Origin: JARIHD01 sp964503715
Lineage (GTDB): Bacteria > Patescibacteriota > Saccharimonadia > Saccharimonadales > UBA4665
Length of the DNA: 16,889 nt
Direction of reading: 5' to 3'
Assembly (NCBI GenBank): GCA_964503715.1
Contig: CAZDAD010000016.1
Location: forward strand, 1 to 16,889
In this document: positions 7,934 to 14,379 of the stretch, one piece after another
Numbering within the stretch: position 1 is the first letter of the stretch
Layout of the letters: each line of letters starts with the position of its first letter
The notes under the pieces: model-generated
The model's input: only the letters and a program-made list of their open reading frames with translations
The model's database searches: none
What the model was told of the DNA's origin: nothing
Translations under genes and position numbers: made by a program

Positions 7934-8542
7934 ATGAACCAAAAAGCAATACGAAGGCTACATGCCCAACTCCGTAGAATCAGGTTATGGTACCTACTAA
8001 TTCCAGCTGTTCTTTTGACGGTTACATGTGTTTTTGCGCTTAGGCAGAACAATCTCAAGATGCTAGAGTTGCGCCAAGCGCTATATGCTGCTGATAAGTC
8101 GGGGCAGGGTGTCAACGAGGCGCTCAATAAGCTGCGTAGCCATGTATATGGCCACATGAATACAGATTTGACCACAGATGAGGGCATATATCCGCCCATA
8201 CAACTCAAGTACACATACGAGCGGCTATCTAAGACTAGTGTTTCCGCGCCCGAAAACAGCAAAATATACAGTGATGCGCAGGCATATTGTGAGCAGCAAA
8301 ATCCGAATGGCTTTTCAGGTCGTGGCCGTATTCCTTGTATCGAGGAATATATCAGTAATCATGGTGGTACTCAGCAGGCCGCCGATAATAAAGTTCCTGC
8401 AGAGTTATATATGTTTGATTTCGTATCACCAACTTGGTCGCCCGACTTAGCGGGCTTTAGTATGCTTTTTGCTGCTATGTTCTGGTTGCTGCTAGCTATC
8501 AGGTCAATAACAGGGTTTTTCCTGAGGGGAATTAGCCAGTAG
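7934..8542 (+). CDS. Two-helix membrane protein with an extracytoplasmic Cys-pair domain
   Basis: This 202-residue protein is of no named family that I recognise, though the style (a basic N-terminus MNQKAIRRLHAQLRRIRLW before a helix) is one I associate with Saccharibacteria; that is recollection, not a search. Helix 1 is at about 19-36 and helix 2 at about 172-196. The basic N-terminus predicts both ends inside and residues 37-170 outside. The outer part begins with a helical stretch (LKMLELRQALYAADKSGQG) and contains two cysteines, C119 and C135, flanking QQNPNGFSGRGRIP, well placed for a disulphide loop. AAGGAAA at 7918-7924 lies 10 bases before ATG 7934, and TGC-TAAACT at 7886-7894 is a possible extended -10. 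It ends before the bidirectional terminator at 8574. Confidence 0.78.
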   Translation: MNQKAIRRLHAQLRRIRLWYLLIPAVLLTVTCVFALRQNNLKMLELRQALYAADKSGQGVNEALNKLRSHVYGHMNTDLTTDEGIYPPIQLKYTYERLSKTSVSAPENSKIYSDAQAYCEQQNPNGFSGRGRIPCIEEYISNHGGTQQAADNKVPAELYMFDFVSPTWSPDLAGFSMLFAAMFWLLLAIRSITGFFLRGISQ

Positions 8543-8573
8543 CCCTAAAACATTCTTAAATTGCTAAGACATA

Positions 8574-8602
8574 AAAAGACCCCTCTACTTGAGGGGTCTT
8601 TT
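8574..8602. terminator. Bidirectional rho-independent terminator
   Basis: A perfect 12-base-pair stem, AAAAGACCCCTC (8574-8585) and GAGGGGTCTTTT (8591-8602), encloses the loop TACTT. The A-rich left flank and T-rich right flank give a GC stem plus U-tract on both strands. It serves the convergent genes ending at 8542 (plus) and 8618 (minus). Confidence 0.93.
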
Positions 8603-8617
8603 GTCCAACTGAACCTA

Positions 8618-9253
8618 CTACGGCTTGTTGGTAGTTTGCTGTTGGTTGTTGGTATTCGTATTGGTGTTAGTTTGCTGTTGCTGTTGGTTGTTCGTAGTAC
8701 TTTGTTGAGTTGAGTTACTTGATTCAGTACACTTTTGACCGTTTGGATTCTCAGACTTCCACTGATCGATACCCTTGGCAACTTTACCGTCAGTCTGAAT
8801 GTTCTCCCAGAAGCTTACTTGCTGCTGGTTAATAACCATACGATCGGCAGGCTTGTGCAATTCACAACCCAGCTTTACAAGTGAGAAGCTGGTTGGCTGC
8901 TTGTTGTCAGTGGTTGTTTGAGTATTGAGGTAGTAAATGTCCTCAAGGCTCATAAAGCGAGTTGTGACTTCCTTAACTTTACCGAAGTAGACCTGACCGT
9001 TGGTCAAGAATACAGCCTGATATCGCTTGGAATCGACAAGTTTGCCTTCTTTGCCACCGCTGAAGTAGAAGAGGCTAGCTAACGCAACCGCCAAAACAGC
9101 TAATGAAAATAGTAGTACTACTGATGCCATGCGTACCCACTTAGGTAGGCCGTCACCAGTTACTTTTACATGACCATGAGTAGCAGGTGCAGCACCTGGT
9201 ACGCCATTGGTTCTTACATTTGATTGATCAGCGCTTTTGCGCAAAAAGTCCAT
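8618..9253 (-). CDS. Single-pass membrane protein with Asn/Gln/Thr-rich C-terminal tail
   Basis: This 211-residue protein belongs to no family I can name. The cytoplasmic N-terminus (1-40) precedes a transmembrane helix at about 43-64. An external domain of about 110 residues begins YQAVFLTNGQVYFGKVKEV (78-96) and contains SLEDIYYLNTQ, LVKLGCELHKP and QVSFWENIQ, with cysteines at 130 and 175 that could pair. The last 30 residues are almost only Asn, Gln and Thr, written with several different codons, so the run is not a simple DNA slippage tract. Such tails are often flexible stalks or adhesive segments; here that is inference. GGAG at 9262-9265 on the minus strand, seven to eight bases from the ATG, supports the start. 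The gene is divergent from the 65-residue gene at 9476 and shares the bidirectional terminator with its left neighbour. Confidence 0.8.
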   Translation of the reverse strand: MDFLRKSADQSNVRTNGVPGAAPATHGHVKVTGDGLPKWVRMASVVLLFSLAVLAVALASLFYFSGGKEGKLVDSKRYQAVFLTNGQVYFGKVKEVTTRFMSLEDIYYLNTQTTTDNKQPTSFSLVKLGCELHKPADRMVINQQQVSFWENIQTDGKVAKGIDQWKSENPNGQKCTESSNSTQQSTTNNQQQQQTNTNTNTNNQQQTTNKP

Positions 9254-9284
9254 ATTTATCTCCCCGCCCTATTAGCATAAGGTT

Positions 9285-9300
9285 CTTATATGCCTATAAG
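9285..9300. promoter_or_regulatory. Inverted repeat in divergent intergenic region
   Basis: CTTATA and TATAAG are perfect inverted arms separated by TGCC, lying 32 bases upstream of the minus-strand start at 9253. The position fits an operator or a -10 region (TATAAG read on the minus strand) for that gene. No known regulator motif is recognised. Apart from this and the promoter at 9401, I see nothing else convincing in the 222-base gap. Confidence 0.35.
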
Positions 9301-9400
9301 TGTAATACATAACCATCTTAGCTGGCAATATCTATCTTGCTGTAGCTGTTGTAATCTGGGGATAACTTAGCTTCTTGGGGTCTTCTTGAGAGAAAAACAT

Positions 9401-9429
9401 TTGACAAGCCGAAAACTATCGAGTTATTT
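9401..9429 (+). promoter_or_regulatory. Sigma-70-type promoter for the 65-residue protein
   Basis: A perfect -35 TTGACA (9401-9406) is followed after 17 bases by TTATTT (9424-9429) as the -10 box. Transcription would start near 9436, giving a leader of about 40 bases with a clear ribosome site. Confidence 0.7.
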
Positions 9430-9475
9430 TAGGGGTACCATTACTATGTAAGAAGTAAGAGAGGGAGAAACAGCA

Positions 9476-9673
9476 ATGGCATACAGTCATACTAATTCCA
9501 AGGGTGTAAAGTATTACTTGAATTCAAAGGAAGTCACACTCCGTGGTGGCAAGCAACAAACTATTTACTACTTCAGCAAGGACGAGCGCAAAGAAGCTGT
9601 CGCTGAAATACCAAAGGGTTTTGTCGTTAACGAAAACCCACGCAACGGTTTCCTTACCGTAAAGCGCGGCTAG
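9476..9673 (+). CDS. Conserved-looking small basic protein, unknown function
   Basis: This 65-residue soluble protein has no signal peptide or membrane helix. It reads as one compact alternating-strand domain: AYSHTNSKGVKYYLNSKEV, then TLRGGKQQTIYYFSKDER, then PKGFVVNENPRNGFLTVKRG. The sequence is well folded in style and resembles a small protein I recall from several CPR genomes (a Ser-Lys-Gly-Val-x-Tyr-Tyr-Leu start, then an Arg-Gly-Gly-Lys-x-Gln-Thr-Ile-Tyr-Tyr-Phe core); this is memory, not a search. GAGGGAG at 9461-9467 lies eight bases before ATG 9476. The gene has its own strong promoter and its own terminator, and its codons are those expected of a well-expressed gene. It stands alone as a transcription unit, so context gives no function. 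Confidence 0.85.
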   Translation: MAYSHTNSKGVKYYLNSKEVTLRGGKQQTIYYFSKDERKEAVAEIPKGFVVNENPRNGFLTVKRG

Positions 9674-9715
9674 TATAGTTTAAGAAGCTCCAAAAGAGTA
9701 ATCTCGAAGTCAACA

Positions 9716-9743
9716 AAAGTCTCGGTGAAATATCCGAGACTTT
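9716..9743 (+). terminator. Terminator after the 65-residue gene
   Basis: AAAGTCTCGG (9716-9725) and CCGAGACTTT (9734-9743) form a perfect 10-base-pair stem with loop TGAAATAT, followed by GTTTAT. The trailing U-run is short, so termination may be partial. Confidence 0.8.
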
Positions 9744-9746
9744 GTT

Positions 9747-9752
9747 TATAAT
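9747..9752 (+). promoter_or_regulatory. Candidate -10 box of the ABC exporter operon
   Basis: A consensus TATAAT starts three bases after the terminator stem. A -35 would fall inside the hairpin (GTGAAA, 9725-9730, 16-base spacing) and is poor. Transcription would start near 9759, about 24 bases before the exporter gene. Confidence 0.45.
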
Positions 9753-9782
9753 AGAGGTTAATACAACTAGAAAAGAGGTAAT

Positions 9783-10550
9783 GTGAAGAGTATGTCGAAG
9801 GATATTGTGGTTGTGACTAAGCTGAAAAAAGTTTACGAGGATAAGCCTGCTGTAGACGGTATCAGCTTCTCTGTTAAGGAGGGTGAAATATTTGGCATAT
9901 TGGGTCCTAATGGAGCGGGCAAAACAACTACTCTTGAGATGCTCGAAACTATTAGACCAATAGATGACGGGATAGCGACTCTAGCGGGTGTAGATGTGGC
10001 TAAAAACCCTGAAAAAGTGAAGGGATTGATTGGTGTTCAGCCTCAGACTCCATCGTTCGAAGAAAAGACTAAACTGGTAGAGCTAATCCAATTCTTCTCT
10101 GCGGCTTATGGCGAAAAGGTAGATGCCATGAAGTTCCTTAGAGATGTTCAGCTAGAGGAGAAAGCCAATAGTTATGTCGAGAATCTTTCTGGCGGCCAGA
10201 GGCAACGCTTTTCAATTGCGGCGGCATTAGTTCATGGGCCAAAGGTATTCTTTTTGGATGAGCCAACAACCGGCCTAGATCCACAGGCAAGACGCAATCT
10301 TTGGGAGCTGATTCAGGAAGTGCGTAGTAGGGGTGTTACTGTAATTCTAACAACACACTATATGGACGAGGCCCAACTGCTATGTGATAGGGTAGCGGTC
10401 ATGGACAATGGCAAGATAATTGCCATGGATACTCCAAACAATCTTATAAAGGGCCTACTCAAGCGTGGGTTCAAGAAGCAGCAGCATGTTGAGCAAGCTA
10501 ATCTTGAAGATGTATTTATTGACTTAACAGGGAAGGCTTTGAGGGACTAG
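9783..10550 (+). CDS. ABC-2-type exporter, ATP-binding subunit
   Basis: This cytoplasmic ATPase would power the membrane subunit encoded directly downstream. Counting from GTG 9783 (255 residues): Walker A GPNGAGKTT at 41-49, a Q-loop region GVQPQTPSF at 84-92, signature LSGGQRQR at 135-142, Walker B VFFLDEPTTGLDP at 155-167, and H-loop TTHYMDEA at 190-197. All catalytic elements are intact. The single domain of about 250 residues and the QPQTPSF region resemble the DrrA/YadG-like subgroup that pairs with ABC-2 permeases for drug, lipid or glycan export. GAGG at 9775-9778 is four bases from the GTG and 13 from ATG 9792, so either start is possible; the GTG has the better spacing. Substrate unknown. 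Confidence 0.92.
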   Translation: MKSMSKDIVVVTKLKKVYEDKPAVDGISFSVKEGEIFGILGPNGAGKTTTLEMLETIRPIDDGIATLAGVDVAKNPEKVKGLIGVQPQTPSFEEKTKLVELIQFFSAAYGEKVDAMKFLRDVQLEEKANSYVENLSGGQRQRFSIAAALVHGPKVFFLDEPTTGLDPQARRNLWELIQEVRSRGVTVILTTHYMDEAQLLCDRVAVMDNGKIIAMDTPNNLIKGLLKRGFKKQQHVEQANLEDVFIDLTGKALRD

Positions 10551-10552
10551 TC

Positions 10553-11671
10553 ATGGGTAAGATATCAAAGGCTTGGCTACCAGTATTTACATTCGTAAAA
10601 ATCGATGTCAAAAGGCTATTTAGGGATAAAATGGCCATCTTCTTTACATTTATCTTTCCGCTGCTGTTTCTGTTTGTATTTGGTGGCATTTTTGGGCGTA
10701 GTACTAACAGCGTGAGCTTCAACGTTGCGGTACTCAATCAGTCCAACAGCCAGTTTGCTACCAAATTTGTCGAACAGGGCAAGAAGGACAAACTATTCAA
10801 AATCAACGACAGTATCAAGACACTCGATGATGCTCAAGAGAAAATGAGTCGTGGCGAACTAGATGCAGCGATTATACTTCCCAAGAACTTTGGTGAGGTA
10901 GGAGCCAAAGGCTATCCAACTGGTCAGGCCGAGGTGGTCTATAACAAGAACAGCGAACAGGCTGGTACGGCATTAAGCTCGATAATCAACGGCATATTTG
11001 AGGGTATCAACAAGCAATTTGTGCCTAGCGACAAGCCGTTCACGGTCAGCACCAAATCAACCGCCAAAGAGGGCATGACCCAGTTTGATTACGTCTTCGC
11101 GGGGCTATTAGGCTTCTCCCTGATGAGTTTAGGCATCTTCGGGCCGACAAATATATTCCCTAAGCTCAAGGAGAAGGGCGTCTTACGCCGCTACCACACT
11201 ACTACGCTTAAGGTGTGGCAGTATTTTGTCGGCAATGTGCTATCCAATGTAATAGTTGGTATTTTGTCGATTGCTTCAATGTTTGCAGTCGGGCTAGGTG
11301 TATTCCACCTTAACATGAGGGGTAACTACTTAGACTTGCTGCTCCTGGTAGTTTTGGGTGCCTCAACGATGTTCGGCATAGGTCTAGCCGTGGGTGGCTG
11401 GGCCAAAAACGAACGCCAAGCCGCACCGCTCGCCCAGATTGTGACTTTCCCGATGATGTTCCTAAGCGGCTCCTTCTTCCCTCGATTTTTGATGCCAGAA
11501 TGGCTCCAGAGTGTATCGGGTTATTTGCCTCTAACGCCAATTATTGATTCTGCTAGGCTGATCATCACAGAGGGACGGGGCGCACTAGACTTGCTACCGC
11601 AATTTGGGCTTATAGCTGCTTGGTGTGCTGTAATCTATGTGATTGCTTTCCGTGTCTTCCGCTGGGAGTAG
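10553..11671 (+). CDS. ABC-2-type exporter, membrane subunit
   Basis: This 372-residue permease begins two bases after the ATPase stop. Its N-terminal amphipathic stretch (1-25) leads to a transmembrane helix at about 27-48 (FFTFIFPLLFLFVFGGIFG). A large external loop of about 130 residues follows (NSVSFNVAVLNQSNS onward, containing DAAIILPKNFGEVG). From about 180 there are five hydrophobic segments, including FAGLLGFSLMSLGIFGPTNI, VIVGILSIASMFAVGLGV and TFPMMFLSGSFFPRFLMPEW, the last being the characteristic ABC-2 segment before the final helix. The topology 1+5 with a large first loop is that of ABC2_membrane_3/YhgE-like permeases. The substrate cannot be inferred; neighbours are unrelated. 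No hairpin terminator is evident after the stop. Confidence 0.88.
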   Translation: MGKISKAWLPVFTFVKIDVKRLFRDKMAIFFTFIFPLLFLFVFGGIFGRSTNSVSFNVAVLNQSNSQFATKFVEQGKKDKLFKINDSIKTLDDAQEKMSRGELDAAIILPKNFGEVGAKGYPTGQAEVVYNKNSEQAGTALSSIINGIFEGINKQFVPSDKPFTVSTKSTAKEGMTQFDYVFAGLLGFSLMSLGIFGPTNIFPKLKEKGVLRRYHTTTLKVWQYFVGNVLSNVIVGILSIASMFAVGLGVFHLNMRGNYLDLLLLVVLGASTMFGIGLAVGGWAKNERQAAPLAQIVTFPMMFLSGSFFPRFLMPEWLQSVSGYLPLTPIIDSARLIITEGRGALDLLPQFGLIAAWCAVIYVIAFRVFRWE

Positions 11672-11684
11672 TCTTACGAAAGGC

Positions 11685-11716
11685 TGTGGATAACCATTTC
11701 TAACATGTGTTGATAA
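11685..11716. promoter_or_regulatory. Pair of DnaA-box-like 9-mers
   Basis: TGTGGATAA at 11685-11693 is the exact reverse complement of the consensus DnaA box TTATCCACA. TGTTGATAA at 11708-11716 is the reverse complement of TTATCAACA, one mismatch away, in the same orientation and 23 bases on, about two helical turns. They lie upstream of the promoter at 11756. A single pair does not make a replication origin; a DnaA-controlled promoter or chance are the alternatives. Confidence 0.4.
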
Positions 11717-11755
11717 TGGGAGATAGCCCTAAATATGTACAATAAAGCGTAAACG

Positions 11756-11764
11756 TGTTATAAT
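11756..11764 (+). promoter_or_regulatory. Perfect extended -10 promoter close to ATG 11775
   Basis: TGT-TATAAT is a full-consensus extended -10 element. With a usual start point seven bases after the hexamer (about 11771), the leader would be only about four bases, so the mRNA would be nearly leaderless. No ribosome site is present between it and the ATG. Confidence 0.7.
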
Positions 11765-11774
11765 ATATTTAGTT

Positions 11775-12398
11775 ATGGCACGCCGACGTATACCAGTTAG
11801 CCCGAATCAAATGCCTTTGTTTGGTGAACCCGCCGCGCCTGAGTCTAGGGACAGGGTTGTTCCAGATCGCAAACAGATGGCGCCGTTGATTGGTTCGCTA
11901 ATGCCAGTATCTCAGGACATAGAGTCATTGGTTACGGAGCTACCAGACCAGAACGATAGAAATTCTCAAGAAGAAATGATAATGAGTCGTGCTATGGCTC
12001 TGGCCCAGTTAGGCAAAGAGAGCCAGCTAGCATCGTTGGTTACCAATGAGCTACCGCAGAGAAACATGTGGCACCAGCATGGCAACAAGACTCCACGAAT
12101 GATTGAGGCGGCCGAAAAGAAGCGAGCTCTCAGAGTGAAGACTGCCCGAGCGTTGTTTATAAGAAGTACGGGTAAAGCTACGCTCAAAGAGGGCGTTACT
12201 CTCTTTGATGTCAGGGGTGAGCAAGATTTAGATTTTGGTGTTATGCCCGAAGATAAAAAGAAGTTCTTAGTCGAAAAAGTTGACGAGATAGTTCAGCAAC
12301 TCAGAGGTACCCAGGGTGCTCAGGCGCGCAAGGACCTTCAGAAACAACTGAAGAAACTCGCCAAAGACAACGACATTGTTCTACCTAAGGTAAAATAG
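11775..12398 (+). CDS. Unrecognised soluble 207-residue protein
   Basis: No family is recognised. The protein starts with a basic, proline-containing segment (ARRRIPVSPNQMPLFGE). Residues 35-75 contain PLIGSLMPVSQDIESLVTEL, residues 95-135 are basic and helical (MIEAAEKKRALRVKTARALF), and a central strand-like patch reads KEGVTLFDVRGEQDLDFGV. The C-terminal 60 residues are strongly charged and probably coiled (KKKFLVEKVDEIVQQLRGT, then QARKDLQKQLKKLAKDND). There is no signal peptide or membrane helix. It has its own strong promoter preceded by DnaA-box-like sites, and its stop is four bases before the dus start, so the two are probably cotranscribed. A nucleic-acid-associated role is possible from charge, but nothing specific supports it. 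Confidence 0.78.
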   Translation: MARRRIPVSPNQMPLFGEPAAPESRDRVVPDRKQMAPLIGSLMPVSQDIESLVTELPDQNDRNSQEEMIMSRAMALAQLGKESQLASLVTNELPQRNMWHQHGNKTPRMIEAAEKKRALRVKTARALFIRSTGKATLKEGVTLFDVRGEQDLDFGVMPEDKKKFLVEKVDEIVQQLRGTQGAQARKDLQKQLKKLAKDNDIVLPKVK

Positions 12399-12402
12399 TT
12401 AG

Positions 12403-13398
12403 ATGAGTTTTTTCGAGCAGTTACCGCGCCCGTTTTTTGTTCTGGCGCCAATGGATGATGTCACTGACACTGTATTTCGCAGGATTGTGGCTGACTGTGC
12501 TGCGCCCGATTTATATTTCACGGAGTTTGTGAATGTTGATGGTCTCCAGAGCCCAGGCCGCCCAAAGTTAGTGAAGCGAATCCAGTTCGCTGAGTCTGAG
12601 CACCCACTTATTGCACAAGTGTGGGGCAAACATGCCGACAATTTCCGCGAGACAGCTGCTGAGCTAGTTGAGATGGGTTTTGATGGTATTGACTTGAATA
12701 TGGGCTGTCCAGAGAAGGCAGTTGTCAAGAACGGCTGCTGTAGCGCTCTAATTCAGCCCGACAATAGGAAACACGCCCTTGAGCTAATAAATGCCGTCAA
12801 GGAGGGCGTTGCTGGACGCGTGCCCATAAGCGTCAAGACACGCATTGGTTTTAATGAAATTGATTTGTCCTGGATTGAGCTGTTGTTGCAACAGGATTTG
12901 GATATGCTTACAGTGCATGGCCGTACTCGCAAAGAAATGAGCGAGGTTCCTACTCATTGGGATGCTATAGGCGAGGTCGTGAAAATGCGCGACAGGATAT
13001 CTCCACGGACTCTGATAGTTGGCAACGGTGATGTTATCTCTAGATCTCAGGGCGAGCAACTTGCAAAAGACTACGGTGTTGATGGTATTATGATTGGCCG
13101 AGGCGTGTTCCGTGATCCTTATGTTTTCGCCGTAAGGAGTCCTTGGACGCAGATGTCTAAGCCCGAGAGAATTGAACTGTACGCTAAACATGTTCAGATG
13201 TTCGCTGATACATGGACTAGAGCTGATAGGCATATAGCGGTGCTTAATAAATTCTGCAAAGTGTATATCAATGGCTTCGATGGCGCCAAGGAGCTACGTG
13301 AGAAGCTTATGCATGCAGGCAGTTCCCAAGAATTGTTGAGTATATTGGACGAGAACAAAAAAGCCGCCGCACACGACGACAGCCTGAATATCTTGTAG
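12403..13398 (+). CDS. dus: tRNA-dihydrouridine synthase
   Basis: This FMN-dependent enzyme reduces uridines in the tRNA D-loop with NADPH. The 331 residues show the TIM-barrel series: LAPMDDVTDTVFRR (14-27, FMN phosphate and catalytic loop), AQVWGKHADNF (71-81), DGIDLNMGCPEKAVVKNGCC (94-113) with catalytic Cys102 in NMGCP, PISVKTRIGF (141-150), LTVHGRTRKEMS (169-180), and VGNGDVISRSQG (206-217) plus GIMIGRGVFRDP (228-239) for FMN phosphate. The C-terminal helical domain is shorter than in Escherichia coli DusB; DusA, DusB and DusC cannot be told apart safely. It starts four bases after the previous stop without a ribosome site. TAAAAT (12391-12396), spanning the previous stop codon, lies six bases before the ATG and might act as an internal leaderless promoter. 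Confidence 0.93.
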   Translation: MSFFEQLPRPFFVLAPMDDVTDTVFRRIVADCAAPDLYFTEFVNVDGLQSPGRPKLVKRIQFAESEHPLIAQVWGKHADNFRETAAELVEMGFDGIDLNMGCPEKAVVKNGCCSALIQPDNRKHALELINAVKEGVAGRVPISVKTRIGFNEIDLSWIELLLQQDLDMLTVHGRTRKEMSEVPTHWDAIGEVVKMRDRISPRTLIVGNGDVISRSQGEQLAKDYGVDGIMIGRGVFRDPYVFAVRSPWTQMSKPERIELYAKHVQMFADTWTRADRHIAVLNKFCKVYINGFDGAKELREKLMHAGSSQELLSILDENKKAAAHDDSLNIL

Positions 13399-13413
13399 TG
13401 ATGAGTTTTTACG

Positions 13414-13461
13414 CTCACGCTAGAGCCCAATCTAGCGCTAGGTGTGAGAAATAAGTTTTTT
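13414..13461 (+). terminator. Bulged hairpin terminator after dus
   Basis: GCTAGA/TCTAGC forms the inner stem around GCCCAA (CGCTAGA 13418-13424 with TCTAGCG 13431-13437 as the longest perfect form). Outer arms CTCAC (13414-13418) and GTGAG (13444-13448) can extend it across a seven-base bulge. Six T follow at 13456-13461. The rest of the gap up to 13530 holds no gene that I can see. Confidence 0.65.
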
Positions 13462-13530
13462 GGAGTGTTGGGTTGGGGTGGCTCGCCAAAGATGCCCCAT
13501 CTCGTGTGTTCTTAGATTTAATGGGGAATA

Positions 13531-13557
13531 TTGAACTATATCACACCGTGATATAAT
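13531..13557 (+). promoter_or_regulatory. Promoter of the PadR-DUF2812 operon
   Basis: TGA-TATAAT (13549-13557) is a full extended -10 element, with TTGAAC (13531-13536) as a -35 at a short 15-base spacing. The start point would fall at about 13564-13565, that is on ATG 13565, giving a leaderless message. Confidence 0.75.
13537..13555. promoter_or_regulatory. Perfect inverted repeat over the promoter: likely PadR operator
   Basis: TATATCAC (13537-13544) and GTGATATA (13548-13555) are perfect 8-base arms around ACC. The right arm contains part of the extended -10 element, so a bound dimer would block RNA polymerase. Autorepression by the adjacent PadR protein is the natural reading; PadR regulators usually bind such AT-rich dyads in their own promoters. 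Confidence 0.75.
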
Positions 13558-13564
13558 AATGTGT

Positions 13565-13846
13565 ATGAGTGAGACCATGCTCTACATACTTTTTGCACTC
13601 CGCCATGAACGGTACGGCTATACAATTATGCAATATGTACGCGAACTCACTGCTGGTCGTGTCGTTATTGGAGCTGGCACGATGTACGGAACTTTGGTAA
13701 AGCTGGAAAAATCTGGCCTCGTACGACCAACTAAAGAGCAAGACCGTCAAAAATATTTTGTTATTACTGACAAAGGATTGGATGCTTTGCGACTAGAAAC
13801 ACTTCGTTTGCAAAAACAATATAACAATCTAAAGGAGGTATTATGA
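13565..13846 (+). CDS. PadR-family transcriptional repressor
   Basis: This winged-helix DNA-binding protein has 93 residues from ATG 13565. The PadR core is clear: ETMLYILFALRHERYGYTIM (helix 1 and start of the HTH), GAGTMYGTLVKLEKSGLVRP (36-55, recognition helix and wing entry; the family consensus is G(T/S)(L/I)Y(P/R)xLxxLExxGL), and RQKYFVITDKGLDAL (61-75, the wing). It belongs to the short class without a long C-terminal dimerisation domain. ATG 13559 in the same frame would add two residues, but it is too close to the -10 box; the predicted RNA start coincides with 13565. Its stop overlaps the next start by four bases (ATGA). The dyad at 13537-13555 suggests autoregulation. The inducing signal is unknown. 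Confidence 0.93.
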   Translation: MSETMLYILFALRHERYGYTIMQYVRELTAGRVVIGAGTMYGTLVKLEKSGLVRPTKEQDRQKYFVITDKGLDALRLETLRLQKQYNNLKEVL

Positions 13847-14367
13847 GTAAGGTAAAATATGTTTGGCTGGCACCGTACAGGCACCCAAAAGCAAAAGACT
13901 TTGAAGTGTGGCTTGAGCAGCAAGCACGTGATGGTTGGGTGCCAGAGCGGGTAGGGCAGTTCTCAACAATTATTATGAGGTTTGCACACAGCAAGCCACG
14001 ATTCTACCGCTACTACCTCGATTTGCAGATGAAGCGCAGCAAGGATTACCGAGCAGCCCACGAAGCATTTGGCTGGGAATATGTCGGGCAGATGGCCAGC
14101 TCACATTTGTGGCGCAAAGCATACAAAAAAGACGAGCCGCGTCCTGAGGCTTTGACCGATAATATCTCGACAAACGACCGTAATCATCGCATTAGTTTGG
14201 CCATCACTATAGCGTCAGCTTTATTTTTTATAACGGCCATCATTGTGTTTGTGGGCGCATATGTTGAACATGCCAACTCATCAAATCTCATCGAGCAACT
14301 GGCACTTGGCAGTGTTGTAGCTTTATGTGGGGTGGGGTGCATGGTACTCGCAAGGAGGGTACGCTAG
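13843..14367 (+). CDS. DUF2812 membrane protein, PadR partner
   Basis: This 174-residue protein has an N-terminal DUF2812 domain (about 15-95: DFEVWLEQQARDGWVPE, PRFYRYYLD, DYRAAHEAFGWEYVGQM, HLWRKAY). Two transmembrane helices follow at about 117-140 and 150-170. DUF2812 genes commonly sit directly behind a short PadR regulator, as here; the function is unknown and membrane-stress sensing is often supposed. Translation is coupled to padR by a four-base overlap, and AAAGGAGGT (13831-13839) four bases before the ATG is the best Shine-Dalgarno sequence in the window, unlike the leaderless neighbours. That contrast hints at acquisition from a Firmicutes-type donor, but the evidence is thin. The same frame continues after the TAG stop into a hydrophobic 24-residue segment (see 14380-14451). 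Confidence 0.88.
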   Translation: MSKVKYVWLAPYRHPKAKDFEVWLEQQARDGWVPERVGQFSTIIMRFAHSKPRFYRYYLDLQMKRSKDYRAAHEAFGWEYVGQMASSHLWRKAYKKDEPRPEALTDNISTNDRNHRISLAITIASALFFITAIIVFVGAYVEHANSSNLIEQLALGSVVALCGVGCMVLARRVR

Positions 14368-14379
14368 AAGAGTCTGCAA

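Noticed and set aside
7888..8262. 124-codon minus-strand frame
   Set aside because: It is antisense to the two-helix membrane protein at 7934-8542, which has a ribosome site, good topology and a terminator.
8618..8720. Repetitive GTTGTTG-like DNA as a CRISPR or tandem repeat array
   Set aside because: It is the codon run for the Asn/Gln/Thr tail, with no regular repeat and spacer.
11685..11774. Replication origin
   Set aside because: There are only two DnaA-box-like sites, no AT-rich unwinding stretch of note, and no dnaA, dnaN or rpmH nearby.
12784..13233. Long open frame (149 codons) on the minus strand
   Set aside because: It lies wholly opposite the intact dus gene, shows no domain, and is explained by the codon structure of that gene.
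13490..13530. CCCCAT/ATGGGG inverted repeat before the padR promoter as an operator
   Set aside because: The arms are short and 20 bases apart; the 8-base dyad over the promoter is far better.
13559..13564. ATG 13559 as the padR start
   Set aside because: It is two bases from the -10 hexamer, upstream of the predicted RNA start; ATG 13565 in the same frame coincides with that start.
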